Source: Sporobacter termitidis DSM 10068 (lineage in GTDB: Bacteria > Bacillota > Clostridia > Oscillospirales > Oscillospiraceae). Taken from it: a DNA stretch of 64,000 bases. The stretch covers positions 62,001 through 126,000 of the forward strand of contig NZ_FQXV01000003.1 in the NCBI RefSeq assembly GCF_900130065.1. The letters run 5' to 3'. Positions within the stretch are counted from its first letter, which is position 1, and every line of letters starts with the position of its first letter. Position numbers and translations under genes: made by a program. The notes under the pieces are model-generated. The model was not told the origin of the DNA. It worked only from the letters and a program-made list of their open reading frames with translations, and ran no database searches. Of this stretch, positions 50,283-59,797 are shown in pieces.

Positions 50283-51089
50283 ATGAAAGAAAACACAGCA
50301 AAAAACGGCAAGAAAATTGCCGGGCTCGCCCTGACGGCGGTCCTCGTCGTCGGCAGCCTCGGAACAGCCGCGGCCCTTGCCGCAAACGGCAGCGACGCCG
50401 TCCCCAAGGACACAGTGATGTCTGCCAGCGCATCCATATCCCCGTCGGATACGGCGGCAGTGGCTCAGGGAACGATCCAATACAGCAAGGATGTCTACGC
50501 CAGAGCGGACGGCAGCCAGGACTTCACAATGGAGAGCTGGTATAACCCGGAGACGAAAGACCTGAGGTCGGACCTGCATGAGTACAGCCCGGATCATCAG
50601 CTGATCAGATACCAGAGCACCTATTACGTTAACAGCGGCAACGATCTGATCATCATTCAAAGAGATGCAAACGGGAACCCCACGAGCGGCACCATTATGA
50701 AGCGCGCGGACCAGCCAACCATATTTACAAAATATGAGAAGACAAACCATGGCTATAACGGCGTCAAGGATTATCTGACCGGCGGCAGATGGACTTCCAT
50801 CGGCACCGAGCAGACAGCGGACGGGAAAACGCTCAATAAGCTTATGTCGAGCTATCAGTCCTATATCAGCGATACCACGCAGGCCAATATGCAGCTCATC
50901 GAATTCGTCGATCAGGATACCGGCCTGCCGGTCAAGGAAGAGCTCTACGAGGACTCCACCGGGCAGTATAAGCTCTTCAGCACCGACATCAGCGAATACA
51001 AATACGTCACCGACGACGGTATGCTCTTCAAGCCGGGCAACATCACGCTGACGTCGGCCCCCGGCCCGTCTGTAACCCTGGGCAAATAA
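50283..51089 (+). CDS. Exported protein, probable target of the two-component system
   Basis: 268 residues from ATG 50283, 8 nt after GGAGG. A signal peptide is evident (Lys-rich start, ALTAVLVVGSLGTAAALAA). The mature part has alternating beta strands with repeated Tyr/Asp/Asn (YNPETKDLRSDLHEY, QLIEFVDQDTGLPVKEELY), somewhat like LolA/MucB-type folds, but no family was firmly recognised. It shares an operator with the kinase-regulator operon. It could be an extracytoplasmic effector or a modulator of the kinase. Confidence 0.8.
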   Translation: MKENTAKNGKKIAGLALTAVLVVGSLGTAAALAANGSDAVPKDTVMSASASISPSDTAAVAQGTIQYSKDVYARADGSQDFTMESWYNPETKDLRSDLHEYSPDHQLIRYQSTYYVNSGNDLIIIQRDANGNPTSGTIMKRADQPTIFTKYEKTNHGYNGVKDYLTGGRWTSIGTEQTADGKTLNKLMSSYQSYISDTTQANMQLIEFVDQDTGLPVKEELYEDSTGQYKLFSTDISEYKYVTDDGMLFKPGNITLTSAPGPSVTLGK

Positions 51090-51120
51090 AGCTGCCGCCC
51101 CCTCTGCGCCAATATTAAGC

Positions 51121-51174
51121 AAAGGGGCTGCAGCTCTTTGGATTGATTCATCCTTAGAGCTGCAGCCCCCTTTT
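51121..51174. terminator. Bidirectional terminator
   Basis: AAGGGGCTGCAGCTCT and AGAGCTGCAGCCCCCTT pair over about 16 bp, with TTTTAT on one side and TTTGC on the other. It lies between two convergent genes. Confidence 0.85.
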
Positions 51175-52246
51175 ATAGTTCCCTGATCTCTTTTTCACGG
51201 GCGAAAAGCGCGCACCCGCCAAGATGTTCCCCCGCAAGATATCCGCCGAGCTCCAGCTTGCGAAACAGCGGAGACTTCAGCGCGTCTTTGATCGAGCATG
51301 TCTTTAAGCTGGTGTCGGAAAACGGTGAAAACGGGCACGGCTCCGCGTCGCCCGTCGGGCTGATATGGAAGAAGCCGCGTCCGGCGGCAAGACAGCCTCC
51401 CGCTTCCTCCTCGTCGCCGGGAAAAGCCACGAAAAGCATGTCGTCAAACCGGTCCCGCAGCCGGTCCTGGCGCGCCTGCAGCGTCTGCCTGTCGGACATG
51501 TCGGGTGCCGTCGTGCCGGGCGTATCTGCCACCGGGACGTATTCGACAAAGAGGACGATTTTGCAGCCGAGCTCCCGCAGGTCCCGTATATATGCCGGTG
51601 CCGTCACGCTCATGAGATTTTCCCTTGTGACGGTGATGGACGCGCCGAACAGGATGCCCTTAGCTTTCATCGCCTCCATAGCGCATACCAGCTCGGTGTA
51701 GACCCCCCGGCCGCGCCGCGCATCCGTCTGCTGCCGGTCGCCTTCCAGGCTCAGCACCGGCACCAGATTGCGGTTTTTATGAAACAGCTTCAGCATGTCA
51801 TCGTCCAGCATCGTCCCGTTTGTAAATACCGGAAAGACGATATCGGGGAAGCCCGCGGCCGCTTCCAGTACCTCTTTACGCATCAGCGGTTCGCCGCCGG
51901 CCAGCAGAACAAAGGAAATCCCCAGCTCCTCCGCCTCGCTGAATATTCTTGTCCAGTCGCTGTCGGAAAGCTGCGAGGCGCAGGCGCTCTCGCCGACGCT
52001 TTTGTTGGCCCGCGCATAACATCCCGCGCAGCTGAGATTGCATTGGGAGGCGATGCTGGCGATGAGAAACGCCGGGATGTGGGTGCCTTCTTTCTCCGCC
52101 CTCAGCCGGCGTTTTGCCGCCCGCCGGGACGCGCTCATATATCTCAAAATAAATGCCGTCTCCAGCGGATTTTTAAACGCTGCCCGCAGGGCCTGCTTCA
52201 CGAGCGTTTCAACCCCGTTATTCAGGTATTCCGCCAGATTTTCCAT
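51173..52246 (-). CDS. Radical SAM protein with short SPASM-like C-terminus
   Basis: 357 residues from ATG 52246, 8 nt after GGGGG. Radical SAM cluster Cys69, Cys73, Cys76 (SQCNLSCAGCYARANK), LLAGGEPLMRKE and FPVFTNGTMLDD follow in normal order. The C-terminus has GGCLAAGRGFFHISPTGDAEPCPFSP, quoted here in part as DAEPCPFSP, and a final Cys, resembling a partial SPASM/twitch. It is not part of any recognisable peptide cluster at this spot; a peptide- or protein-modifying role is possible. Confidence 0.8.
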   Translation of the reverse strand: MENLAEYLNNGVETLVKQALRAAFKNPLETAFILRYMSASRRAAKRRLRAEKEGTHIPAFLIASIASQCNLSCAGCYARANKSVGESACASQLSDSDWTRIFSEAEELGISFVLLAGGEPLMRKEVLEAAAGFPDIVFPVFTNGTMLDDDMLKLFHKNRNLVPVLSLEGDRQQTDARRGRGVYTELVCAMEAMKAKGILFGASITVTRENLMSVTAPAYIRDLRELGCKIVLFVEYVPVADTPGTTAPDMSDRQTLQARQDRLRDRFDDMLFVAFPGDEEEAGGCLAAGRGFFHISPTGDAEPCPFSPFSDTSLKTCSIKDALKSPLFRKLELGGYLAGEHLGGCALFAREKEIREL

Positions 52247-52320
52247 ACACATCCCCCAGCATAAAACAATCAAGAATTATTATATGAAAGCTCAGGCCGG
52301 TATGCAACGGGAGATCGTAA

Positions 52321-52352
52321 AAAAAGAGCCTGAATTTGCTTCAGGCTCTTTT
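52321..52352 (-). terminator. Terminator of the zinc-ribbon membrane protein gene
   Basis: AAAAGAGCCTGA and TCAGGCTCTTTT form a 12-bp stem; on the minus strand it ends in a run of seven T. It lies directly past the stop at 52357. Confidence 0.88.
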
Positions 52353-52356
52353 CCTC

Positions 52357-53136
52357 CTATGAACTCAGCCCGCTGCTGGGCAGCTGGCGGAGAATGTCCA
52401 GGATCTCTTCGGCACTGGGCTGCGCTGGCTCTCCCTCATCATAAATGAACCGGCAGTCGCAAAAATAGCAGAAGTCCATATCCGAGGACTGTTTGCGCCC
52501 GCAGACCGGGCAGACGATGTCGGCGCCCGTGCGCTTCGGAAAATGGGCCTCACGCCGCATCCCCACGTCGGCGGCGCCGGATTCCGTCGGATTATTTTCC
52601 GTCGTGCTCACGGCCGTTTCCGTCCCTGACGTACCAGGCTGTTCCCCCGCCGGGCTTTGACTGGCGTCCGGCTCCGACAGCGCGATATCGGCATTGTCTC
52701 CGGGGCTCACGGGGGCGGCCGTTTCGGAGGCTGCCGCCGCCTGTGCCTGCTCCTCCGCGCTTCGCCGCAGAGCATTCTCGCGCCCCTGGGCCTCCAGTCT
52801 TTTCAGTATTTTCGTCTGCTCAATGGAATTGGTGATCATGTCGGCGTAAACGTGCAAAAGCATCAAGATAAAATAAGAAGCGAACATGCCGCCCCCCGCC
52901 ACCAGGAGCCCGATTGCAAAACCAAAGCCATCGTTTGTCTGATACCAGATAACGACGCCGAACACAAAAGCGGCAACCGCGCCGAGAAAGCCCCCGACAT
53001 CCGCTATATTCTTGATCTTTTCAGTCGTATGCTCGTCTTTGATGCCGAGCGCCATCATCGGCCTCTTCGTCACGACGGTATTCGGCTCTTTCGCGAGGAT
53101 ACTTGTCATGGAATTGTCGGGCATCTTGCTCTCCAC
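52357..53136 (-). CDS. Membrane protein with C-terminal zinc ribbon, unknown
   Basis: 259 residues from GTG 53136 (GGAG 7 nt upstream); ATG 53124 is an equal alternative. Two membrane segments (about 47-66 and 73-97) are followed by a helical Ala/Glu/Arg stretch, a disordered Ser/Thr/Pro/Glu linker (about 135-200) and a zinc ribbon with CPVCGRKQSSDMDFCYFC (two CxxC knuckles, about 210-227). No family recognised. It is a lone gene with its own terminator. Confidence 0.7.
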   Translation of the reverse strand: MESKMPDNSMTSILAKEPNTVVTKRPMMALGIKDEHTTEKIKNIADVGGFLGAVAAFVFGVVIWYQTNDGFGFAIGLLVAGGGMFASYFILMLLHVYADMITNSIEQTKILKRLEAQGRENALRRSAEEQAQAAAASETAAPVSPGDNADIALSEPDASQSPAGEQPGTSGTETAVSTTENNPTESGAADVGMRREAHFPKRTGADIVCPVCGRKQSSDMDFCYFCDCRFIYDEGEPAQPSAEEILDILRQLPSSGLSS

Positions 53137-53341
53137 CCTATTCTCCTGCCTTTATCAGTCTGCGGCCTGAACAAGCGTATAGGCGTTATTCAACGGCGCA
53201 TGATAAACGTACTTTAAATATATATCGGCAGTTTTCAAAAATAATTCACAAAAATAGACACGGGAGCATTTTGGTTGTCATGCGATAAAGTGATGATATA
53301 ATGGATTCAAAAGACAATTGTGACAGCAAGGAGAACCGTTT

Positions 53342-54091
53342 ATGAAAATGATTTCTTGGAACGTCAACGGCTTACGGGCCAGCTTGAAAAAAGGATTTAT
53401 CGAAGCATTTAAACAAATAGACGCGGATATCTTTTGTCTGCAAGAGACGAAAATGGAACAGGGACAAGCAGAATTGGACTTTACCGATTATCTGGAGTAC
53501 TGGAACAGCGCGCAGCGCAAAGGGTATGCCGGCACCGCTGTTTTTACAAAAAAAGAGCCGCTGAACGCGGCATTTGGCATTGGCATCGAAAGGCACGACC
53601 AGGAAGGCCGTGTGATTACGCTGGAATTTGAAGATTATTATTTTGTGAACGTCTATACGCCAAACTCCCAAAGAGAGCTGGTCCGTCTGGACTATCGCAT
53701 GGAATGGGAGAATGATTTTCGAAGCTATCTTTTAGCGCTGGACGCCAACAAGCCCGTGATTCTTTGCGGCGACCTCAATGTGGCGCATCAGGAAATAGAT
53801 ATAAAAAACGCCAAATCCAATCGCAAAAACGCGGGCTTTACCGACCAGGAACGGGAAAAAATGACGCTCCTTCTAAACTCCGGCTTCTCTGATACGTTTC
53901 GGACGATGCACCCGGATGATCACGACGCGTATTCCTGGTGGTCACAAATGCCCGGCGTACGGGAGCGGAACATCGGCTGGCGCATCGATTATTTTCTTGT
54001 ATCCCGCCGGTTTATGCCTCAGGTAAAAGAGGCTTTCATATTGTCCGAGGTGTATGGCAGCGACCATTGCCCCGTTGGGATTATTGTATAA
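53342..54091 (+). CDS. xth: Exodeoxyribonuclease III (class II AP endonuclease)
   Basis: 249 residues, usual length. It cleaves DNA at abasic sites and removes 3' blocks. All catalytic blocks are visible: WNVNGLRA (metal Asn), FCLQETKME (metal Glu), GDLNVAH (Asp/Asn), RIDYFLVS and GSDHCPVG (Asp-His pair). AAGGAG precedes the ATG. A single gene; nothing in the context changes this standard role in base-excision repair. Confidence 0.96.
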   Translation: MKMISWNVNGLRASLKKGFIEAFKQIDADIFCLQETKMEQGQAELDFTDYLEYWNSAQRKGYAGTAVFTKKEPLNAAFGIGIERHDQEGRVITLEFEDYYFVNVYTPNSQRELVRLDYRMEWENDFRSYLLALDANKPVILCGDLNVAHQEIDIKNAKSNRKNAGFTDQEREKMTLLLNSGFSDTFRTMHPDDHDAYSWWSQMPGVRERNIGWRIDYFLVSRRFMPQVKEAFILSEVYGSDHCPVGIIV

Positions 54092-54254
54092 GGTACGGTC
54101 ATTTTATTCTGCAAACGGTATGAGCCTGAATCCATCAAATTGTAAGTAACCCATCACTTTTAACAAAATTAATCAAGTAATTACCTCCACTAGCGTATCT
54201 TTGGACGTTATTCTCCTATTAACAGACAATCTTAACTTCTGCTTTTACGTTAAG

Positions 54255-56123
54255 CTACTCTTTTCTCCCGCCCAAAAGTTTCAGCGGCTCTTCCTTTACA
54301 TTACCGCGCATGAAAACCACGGAGACTAAAGTCGTCGTGAGCAACAGCGCCAGCCCCGCCGCGGGGGAATAAAGCCCGGACGGCGTTCTTTCTTTAAGCG
54401 CCACGCCGTCACCTCCGAGCGGGCCGACCGTAAAGCTGGTATCATAGTACTGCTGCGATATGAGTTTGTTTGCGATTTGCTTTTCCGCATAAATACCGGC
54501 AGCAGCCCCGACTGCAACCGCTAAAACGGCGGCAAGCAAAAAGCCCGACAATAGAGATGCGGCGCATTGCTTTCTCGTATATCCCAGCATACGCTCAATG
54601 GCGGTACGCATTTTATTTTTTGAGATGAACACATGACAAAAGAAAAACACAAGCGCCAGCGACATGGCCGAGCCGATTGCTAAAAACAGCACAGAGATCC
54701 GCTTCATGTTTTCCAGCCCGCTATGGAGCTGTGTATAGCCCCTGTCGTGAAACGTAAAATCCAGCTCTGCGTTTCCCTGCAAAAGCCAATTCTTCATGAA
54801 GGTTTCTATCGTACCGTTGGGGATTTGGAATGTGGTCGTCGTATCCTTCATAGAACCATATGCGAGTATGTTATCCGCGTCGCTTTCCCGCACCGACGCC
54901 GCGGGGATGACGACGGTATTGGCGCCCATGGCGTATGCGGCGTCAGTACCCGGCATATTGGAATAAATCCCTTTGACCGTATAGTCATGGTCAGAAAAAA
55001 CAGGATACGGTTCCCCGTCGGCGTTCAGAGGCGAGCCGATGTTCCATTCAAACGCCCCTCCGATCGTCGTATGGTCAACTTCCGGAAATCTGTCATTTGG
55101 CGCGTTTTGATAGTCTGCAAAGTACAACGGCAGACGGAGCGTATCACCCGGCGTTATATTGTTCAATTTTGCGAAATTTTCGGAAACGAGGCACACCCGC
55201 TCCCCAGTTTCATATTCCTCCGAGGTGATATCCTCCCCCCGCGAAACGTAAGCCGTACCATTGTAAAAGGGCAGCAGCAGCTGCGTCCTGTTTGTGGGAA
55301 GTACCGGTACCGTCTGATAACTGTTATAGATAGCGCCGGCATATTCCAGCCAGTGCCGCCCGTCCTCCGTTTCATAAAACCCATCGATCACTTCCTGAAT
55401 AGCCGGAGGGGTAATTTTATCTTCCGTTAGGGTCCCGTCCGGACGGTACTGTGTGGAAAACGTTACGGCCTGCGGTACATATTCCACCGGCCCATACACG
55501 TCCTGCGGATCATGCGTGCCATTTGATCTAAGGCACATCAGATAGGTTTTCCCGGCATAGAGCCTCTGGGGGTTGTCATTGTAATGGTCGCACAGAAACA
55601 CGACGTCGCCCGCTTTTATCGGCAGCAGCGCATACTCCGGGCTCTTGCCGAGCACGCTTTTAATCTGTACCTGAACGGGACTATCAGGCACACAGTCCTC
55701 CAAAGGCATTACCTCAACAACAAAAGGGACGTTCAAACGATAATGCGTGTCTTCCGGCCACAAACACAGGTCAGGGCGCCAGGCACCATAGAAAGGTCTT
55801 TTTTCCGGGCCGAGCATATAACCTGCCCTGTCAAAATCCAAAACAGAGGGCGGAACGATTGAGGAATAGCTTGGCGCGCTTTTTCGTATGTAATCCTTTG
55901 TAAAGGCGTCCCATCTTTCTGTGATTTCCATGGATGTCGGCCGCTGCCGTACCGTCCCGATGGTCATAAATACATTCTCATAGGTTTTGATGGCGGCCTG
56001 ATTGCGCGCCCATATTATTGTCCCGGTACACACGAAAAAGGCGGCGATAGCAAACAGCACCATAAACAGCGCCGCGGTGACCGGTGTGCGGAAGAGCTGC
56101 TTCAGGCTTTTACCAAAAATCAT
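54255..56123 (-). CDS. FtsX/MacB-type ABC transporter permease, large subunit
   Basis: 622 residues. One N-terminal membrane helix (about 16-38), a large external domain (about 40-485), and three C-terminal helices (about 488-510, 535-558, 585-607) give the MacB/FtsX plan. It overlaps its ATPase by 4 nt. Lies downstream of, and on the same strand as, the peptide cluster. Such transporters often give self-resistance or mechanotransmission rather than bulk export. Confidence 0.85.
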   Translation of the reverse strand: MIFGKSLKQLFRTPVTAALFMVLFAIAAFFVCTGTIIWARNQAAIKTYENVFMTIGTVRQRPTSMEITERWDAFTKDYIRKSAPSYSSIVPPSVLDFDRAGYMLGPEKRPFYGAWRPDLCLWPEDTHYRLNVPFVVEVMPLEDCVPDSPVQVQIKSVLGKSPEYALLPIKAGDVVFLCDHYNDNPQRLYAGKTYLMCLRSNGTHDPQDVYGPVEYVPQAVTFSTQYRPDGTLTEDKITPPAIQEVIDGFYETEDGRHWLEYAGAIYNSYQTVPVLPTNRTQLLLPFYNGTAYVSRGEDITSEEYETGERVCLVSENFAKLNNITPGDTLRLPLYFADYQNAPNDRFPEVDHTTIGGAFEWNIGSPLNADGEPYPVFSDHDYTVKGIYSNMPGTDAAYAMGANTVVIPAASVRESDADNILAYGSMKDTTTTFQIPNGTIETFMKNWLLQGNAELDFTFHDRGYTQLHSGLENMKRISVLFLAIGSAMSLALVFFFCHVFISKNKMRTAIERMLGYTRKQCAASLLSGFLLAAVLAVAVGAAAGIYAEKQIANKLISQQYYDTSFTVGPLGGDGVALKERTPSGLYSPAAGLALLLTTTLVSVVFMRGNVKEEPLKLLGGRKE

Positions 56124-56806
56124 GGCACACGCATCCCATCTGTTAACGCCAGTACGCCGTCTTTCATGCGATACGCCACGTCCGCCTGCGCGGCCACATC
56201 GGGATTGTGTGTGACCAGGACCACCAGATAGCCTTCTTTGTGGGCAAGTTCAAGTAAGATATTGACAACGTTCTGCCCGTTTTCCGTATCCAGGTTTCCG
56301 GTGGGCTCATCTGCGAGCAAGATTCTGCCGCCCGCCGCGAGACTCCGGGCGATTGCCACGCGCTGTTGCTCCCCGCCGCTCATCATCTTTGGGAACTTTC
56401 GGTGTGCTTCTTTTGGAAGGCCCACCTTTTTTAAAAATTCAGTCGCCCGCTTTTTGCGCTCAGCCTTCGGTACACCGTTCATCTCCATCGGCAACATCAC
56501 ATTTTCCTCCACCGTGAGCAGTGGCAGCAGGTGAAATGCCTGATAGACGACGGAGGCCTCGCTCTTGCGGTAGTCGTCGCGGTCTTTTTCGCGTATATCT
56601 GTGCCGTCCACCATAAGGTCGCCGCCGTCGGGCAGGTCGAGGCCGGCCAGCAAGGATAAAAACGTGCTTTTGCCGCTTCCTGATTCGCCCATAATGGCGT
56701 AAACCTTGCCCGCCTCAAAGGTACAAGTGACATCCTTAACGGCGTGTACTGTCTGATATTTTGTCCGATAACTATACGATACCTGACGGACTGTGATTTT
56801 TTCCAT
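56120..56806 (-). CDS. ABC transporter ATP-binding protein (LolD/MacB type)
   Basis: 228 residues from ATG 56806; a longer open frame upstream lacks a start signal. Walker A MGESGSGKST, Q-loop, signature MMSGGEQQRVAIA, Walker B ILLADEPTGNLD and H-loop VLVTHNPDVA are all present. It energises the two FtsX-like permeases on either side (56,120 and 56,824). Domain order and close packing show one three-gene transporter. Confidence 0.93.
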   Translation of the reverse strand: MEKITVRQVSYSYRTKYQTVHAVKDVTCTFEAGKVYAIMGESGSGKSTFLSLLAGLDLPDGGDLMVDGTDIREKDRDDYRKSEASVVYQAFHLLPLLTVEENVMLPMEMNGVPKAERKKRATEFLKKVGLPKEAHRKFPKMMSGGEQQRVAIARSLAAGGRILLADEPTGNLDTENGQNVVNILLELAHKEGYLVVLVTHNPDVAAQADVAYRMKDGVLALTDGMRVP

Positions 56807-56823
56807 AAAGCGTTCCGCCTTTC

Positions 56824-58059
56824 TTATTCCGGCTGTGCGAGTGCTAACATAACATTCGTACGGCCCAGCCGCAAAAGGGCGATAAAACTGCCCAGCATAA
56901 AGCATAGAGAAAACAGGAGGAAGACTGTAACCCCCGCGCTAAAGCTCCCACCGCTGAAGGCTGTGGCTAAAAATACGCCGAACAGACTTCCGCTCAGTGT
57001 GAGCGCGGTTATTTCGGTAAAATACAAGCCCATGCTTTTGCGTCTACTCATCCCTAAAAGGCGATGCACAGCATATTCCTCACGCCGGTTTTGTATCATC
57101 AGGTACGCGACAAAATATCCAATAGCCGCCAGCACTGCCGCCAGCAGCGGAAAAAAACCCTTGAGCAGCGACAGCGATTCCTGCAACCTGGTCGCCGAGC
57201 TGATAAAGGCCGCGTCATTCACCAAGAGGGCGGCTCCCTGGTTTGCTAATACCATTATGGCGGCATCACCGGAAGAGGAAACTTGGGACAGCGAAAGCGT
57301 TTTCATCTCCGCTTTGAAAGTATTTAGCGCAAGGGCATCACGCACATAGAAGGACGCTGACGACGCATGGAACGCGATACCCTGATTATGAAAGACCGCT
57401 CTTCCATACTCAAACGGAATAACAACGTCCGCCGAATTATTCGTCACCGCTGAGCGCAGATCCGCGGCACCTACGATGCGGGTTTCCACAAGTTCCACCG
57501 GCTCATAGGATACCGTGCCGCGGCTTCCATAGAGGTAATAGTACAGATTCAAGGGAACGGTGTCACCCAACGTCCAGCCATTGATTTCCATGAGGTGCGA
57601 ATCCATCAGGCAAACCGCCTCGGCACCGGTTAGGACGTCAGGGCCATAGCCCGGCAGCCATGTGACAGAGTCTGTCTCCAAACCCTCCAATGCCGCGGTG
57701 GTGTTGGTGCCTATGGCACCCCAAATCGCGTATTTTCTAAGCTCCTTCGGCGAAAAATCGCCAATCCCGCACCGCAGTAAAACGGTCAATTGGAGATCGC
57801 GCACATGGGCGGAGTGAAGCAGTCCGTCAACAGTGGTCTCCTGAATCTGTAACCCATCAAACCGCGTACCGTCAAGGCTGGCCACACTCGCAGATATCGG
57901 TATGGCGGCGGGAAGCTGGAGAAGCTGTTTTTCAGTTTTGTCAATGCCTGCCATGTAGATTTGCAATGTCAGCACGGCAATAACGCAGATAAGAAAATAC
58001 AATGCCGATTTGCGCGAATGCCGACAGATGCTTTTCAGGGCGTTTGAAAATGTAAACAT
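56824..58059 (-). CDS. FtsX-like ABC transporter permease, small subunit
   Basis: 411 residues. N-terminal helix (about 19-37), external domain (about 40-280), three C-terminal helices (about 300-322, 345-367, 375-397), and an RREEYAVHRLLGMSRRKS cytoplasmic loop typical of FtsX-family permeases. It lies 17 nt before the ATPase gene and 78 nt after the ABC exporter of the peptide cluster, so joint transcription is possible. Confidence 0.83.
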   Translation of the reverse strand: MFTFSNALKSICRHSRKSALYFLICVIAVLTLQIYMAGIDKTEKQLLQLPAAIPISASVASLDGTRFDGLQIQETTVDGLLHSAHVRDLQLTVLLRCGIGDFSPKELRKYAIWGAIGTNTTAALEGLETDSVTWLPGYGPDVLTGAEAVCLMDSHLMEINGWTLGDTVPLNLYYYLYGSRGTVSYEPVELVETRIVGAADLRSAVTNNSADVVIPFEYGRAVFHNQGIAFHASSASFYVRDALALNTFKAEMKTLSLSQVSSSGDAAIMVLANQGAALLVNDAAFISSATRLQESLSLLKGFFPLLAAVLAAIGYFVAYLMIQNRREEYAVHRLLGMSRRKSMGLYFTEITALTLSGSLFGVFLATAFSGGSFSAGVTVFLLFSLCFMLGSFIALLRLGRTNVMLALAQPE

Positions 58060-58137
58060 AAGCGGCCTCTTTCTGACAGATTTCTCGAGAGTGCTTTATA
58101 TTGTCTCTTCAAACACGCATTTCCTGCTGAAATATTT

Positions 58138-59781
58138 TTATTGAGTTGACACCGGCACGCAACTCTTATTTTCAAGCTCCAGTACCTTGTCCATGTAGGG
58201 AAGAATGCCTTTTCGGTGCGTGACGATAAAGTAGAAATCATAATCTGTATTTCCCTGTATGTACCTGTTAAATTCATCGTCAGACTCCTTATCATAGTTG
58301 GATGTGGGTTCATCCAATACGAGAACTTCCGATTTGTGGTATAGAGCACGCAGAAGGGCAACCTTTTGCCGCTCGCCGCCGGATAATTTTGTTCCTTCGC
58401 TTCCAACTTGGGTTTCATAGTGCTTGTCCCAGTTCTCTATGGTTTCCGTGCAGAACTTTAGCCGGTGATCTTCGTTGAATGCAATATCTGCATTTTTACC
58501 AAATGTGATATTGTCCTTAACCGTTCCTTGAAACAGATGGATATCCTGGCTGACGACACTGAACTTCCGTCGATAGTCTTCGATGTTGTATTCTGTGACA
58601 GGAACCCCATCCATCAATATCTCACCTTCAGTCGGCTCATACAATCTCAATAATAAGTTGATGATCGACGTCTTTCCGCTGCCGTTATCGCCAACGATGG
58701 CAACCTTTTCGCCCCGATTTATTTTAAGACTCAGATTCTTTAAAATTTCAACCCCTCCAAAGGATATAGAAACGTTTCTAAATTCAATGGTTGATATTTT
58801 GTCTGCCAGCGGGAGAGTGGCTGCATAGTTTTCCTCTCCCAGCTCATTAAAGCGCTTCAATCCGTCCACACTTGGTGTGATTTGCTTCAGGATGATCCGA
58901 AGTTCCATAATGATATTCACGGGGCTGAAGACATAGGCCGCAAAGGTGATAAAGGCCATCAACCCGCCGAACGTGATCTGCTCTCCCATGATCAAAAAAG
59001 CCCCTAAAATATATATGGCGTTCATCAATACAAATTCAATATTATCAGAAAACAACGTATTCTTCTCTGTCAATAAAGAAAGCCGCTTGGAGGATTCGTT
59101 AATTGTTTGAACATGGCCCTCATATTCGGCTGTGATCTTTTTACCCAAGTTCCAGAGCTTAATGTCTGTAATACCCGACAGAATATTTGAAAGCCAGGAA
59201 TTATACTGCTTATTATCATCCATTAATTGTTTGCTGAGTTTTTCGGCGCGTTTTCGTATGACGATATTGATCCAGATTTTTATCGGCATGATTGCTGCTA
59301 CAAGAATAGATAACCGCCAGTCCAAAATGATGAGGCCAATCATCGCGCCGACACACTTGCAAATAACGACGAAGATGGTTAAGAAACTATTATTTGCAAT
59401 ATTCATTATTTTGTTAATGTCATATAATGCGTCGCTGATTCTTTTATAAAACCCTTGCTCTTTGAAGTACTGGGGTTTCAGTTTCAGGCCATGTTCAAAG
59501 GCTTCTGTCTTCAGCCTTTTGCCCAAATCATTCGAAATGTCTATCTCCTGCCTGCGTTGCAAATATTCAACGAATCGTCCTCCTATCTGGAGCAGCGCCA
59601 ATAACAAGACCAGAGCCATCACCGTGTGGATATCTCCCTGAAGTAGACCCTGGTCAATCATATTTCTATTGACAAAAGGCGTTACTGCGGATATGCCCGT
59701 AATGACGACTGCCAGCGACATGATAATCATCATCCGAGTACGATAGGGCTTCATCATTTTAAGGGCACTTTTAACTGTCAT
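58138..59781 (-). CDS. ABC exporter (fused membrane and ATPase domains) of the peptide cluster
   Basis: 547 residues. Six membrane helices in about 1-310, then an ATPase with Walker A VGDNGSGKTS, signature TKLSGGERQKVALLR and Walker B VLVLDEPTSNYD. There is no N-terminal C39 peptidase domain, so it does not cut a leader itself; the adjacent subtilisin-like protein may do so. It lies 16 nt after that gene. DNA is AT-rich compared with the window average. It is the probable exporter of the modified peptide. Confidence 0.9.
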   Translation of the reverse strand: MTVKSALKMMKPYRTRMMIIMSLAVVITGISAVTPFVNRNMIDQGLLQGDIHTVMALVLLLALLQIGGRFVEYLQRRQEIDISNDLGKRLKTEAFEHGLKLKPQYFKEQGFYKRISDALYDINKIMNIANNSFLTIFVVICKCVGAMIGLIILDWRLSILVAAIMPIKIWINIVIRKRAEKLSKQLMDDNKQYNSWLSNILSGITDIKLWNLGKKITAEYEGHVQTINESSKRLSLLTEKNTLFSDNIEFVLMNAIYILGAFLIMGEQITFGGLMAFITFAAYVFSPVNIIMELRIILKQITPSVDGLKRFNELGEENYAATLPLADKISTIEFRNVSISFGGVEILKNLSLKINRGEKVAIVGDNGSGKTSIINLLLRLYEPTEGEILMDGVPVTEYNIEDYRRKFSVVSQDIHLFQGTVKDNITFGKNADIAFNEDHRLKFCTETIENWDKHYETQVGSEGTKLSGGERQKVALLRALYHKSEVLVLDEPTSNYDKESDDEFNRYIQGNTDYDFYFIVTHRKGILPYMDKVLELENKSCVPVSTQ

Positions 59782-59797
59782 ACAACACCACTCTTTT

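Noticed and set aside
53161-53341. Possible small gene between the zinc-ribbon gene and xth
   Set aside because: No start with ribosome-binding site and frames are short.
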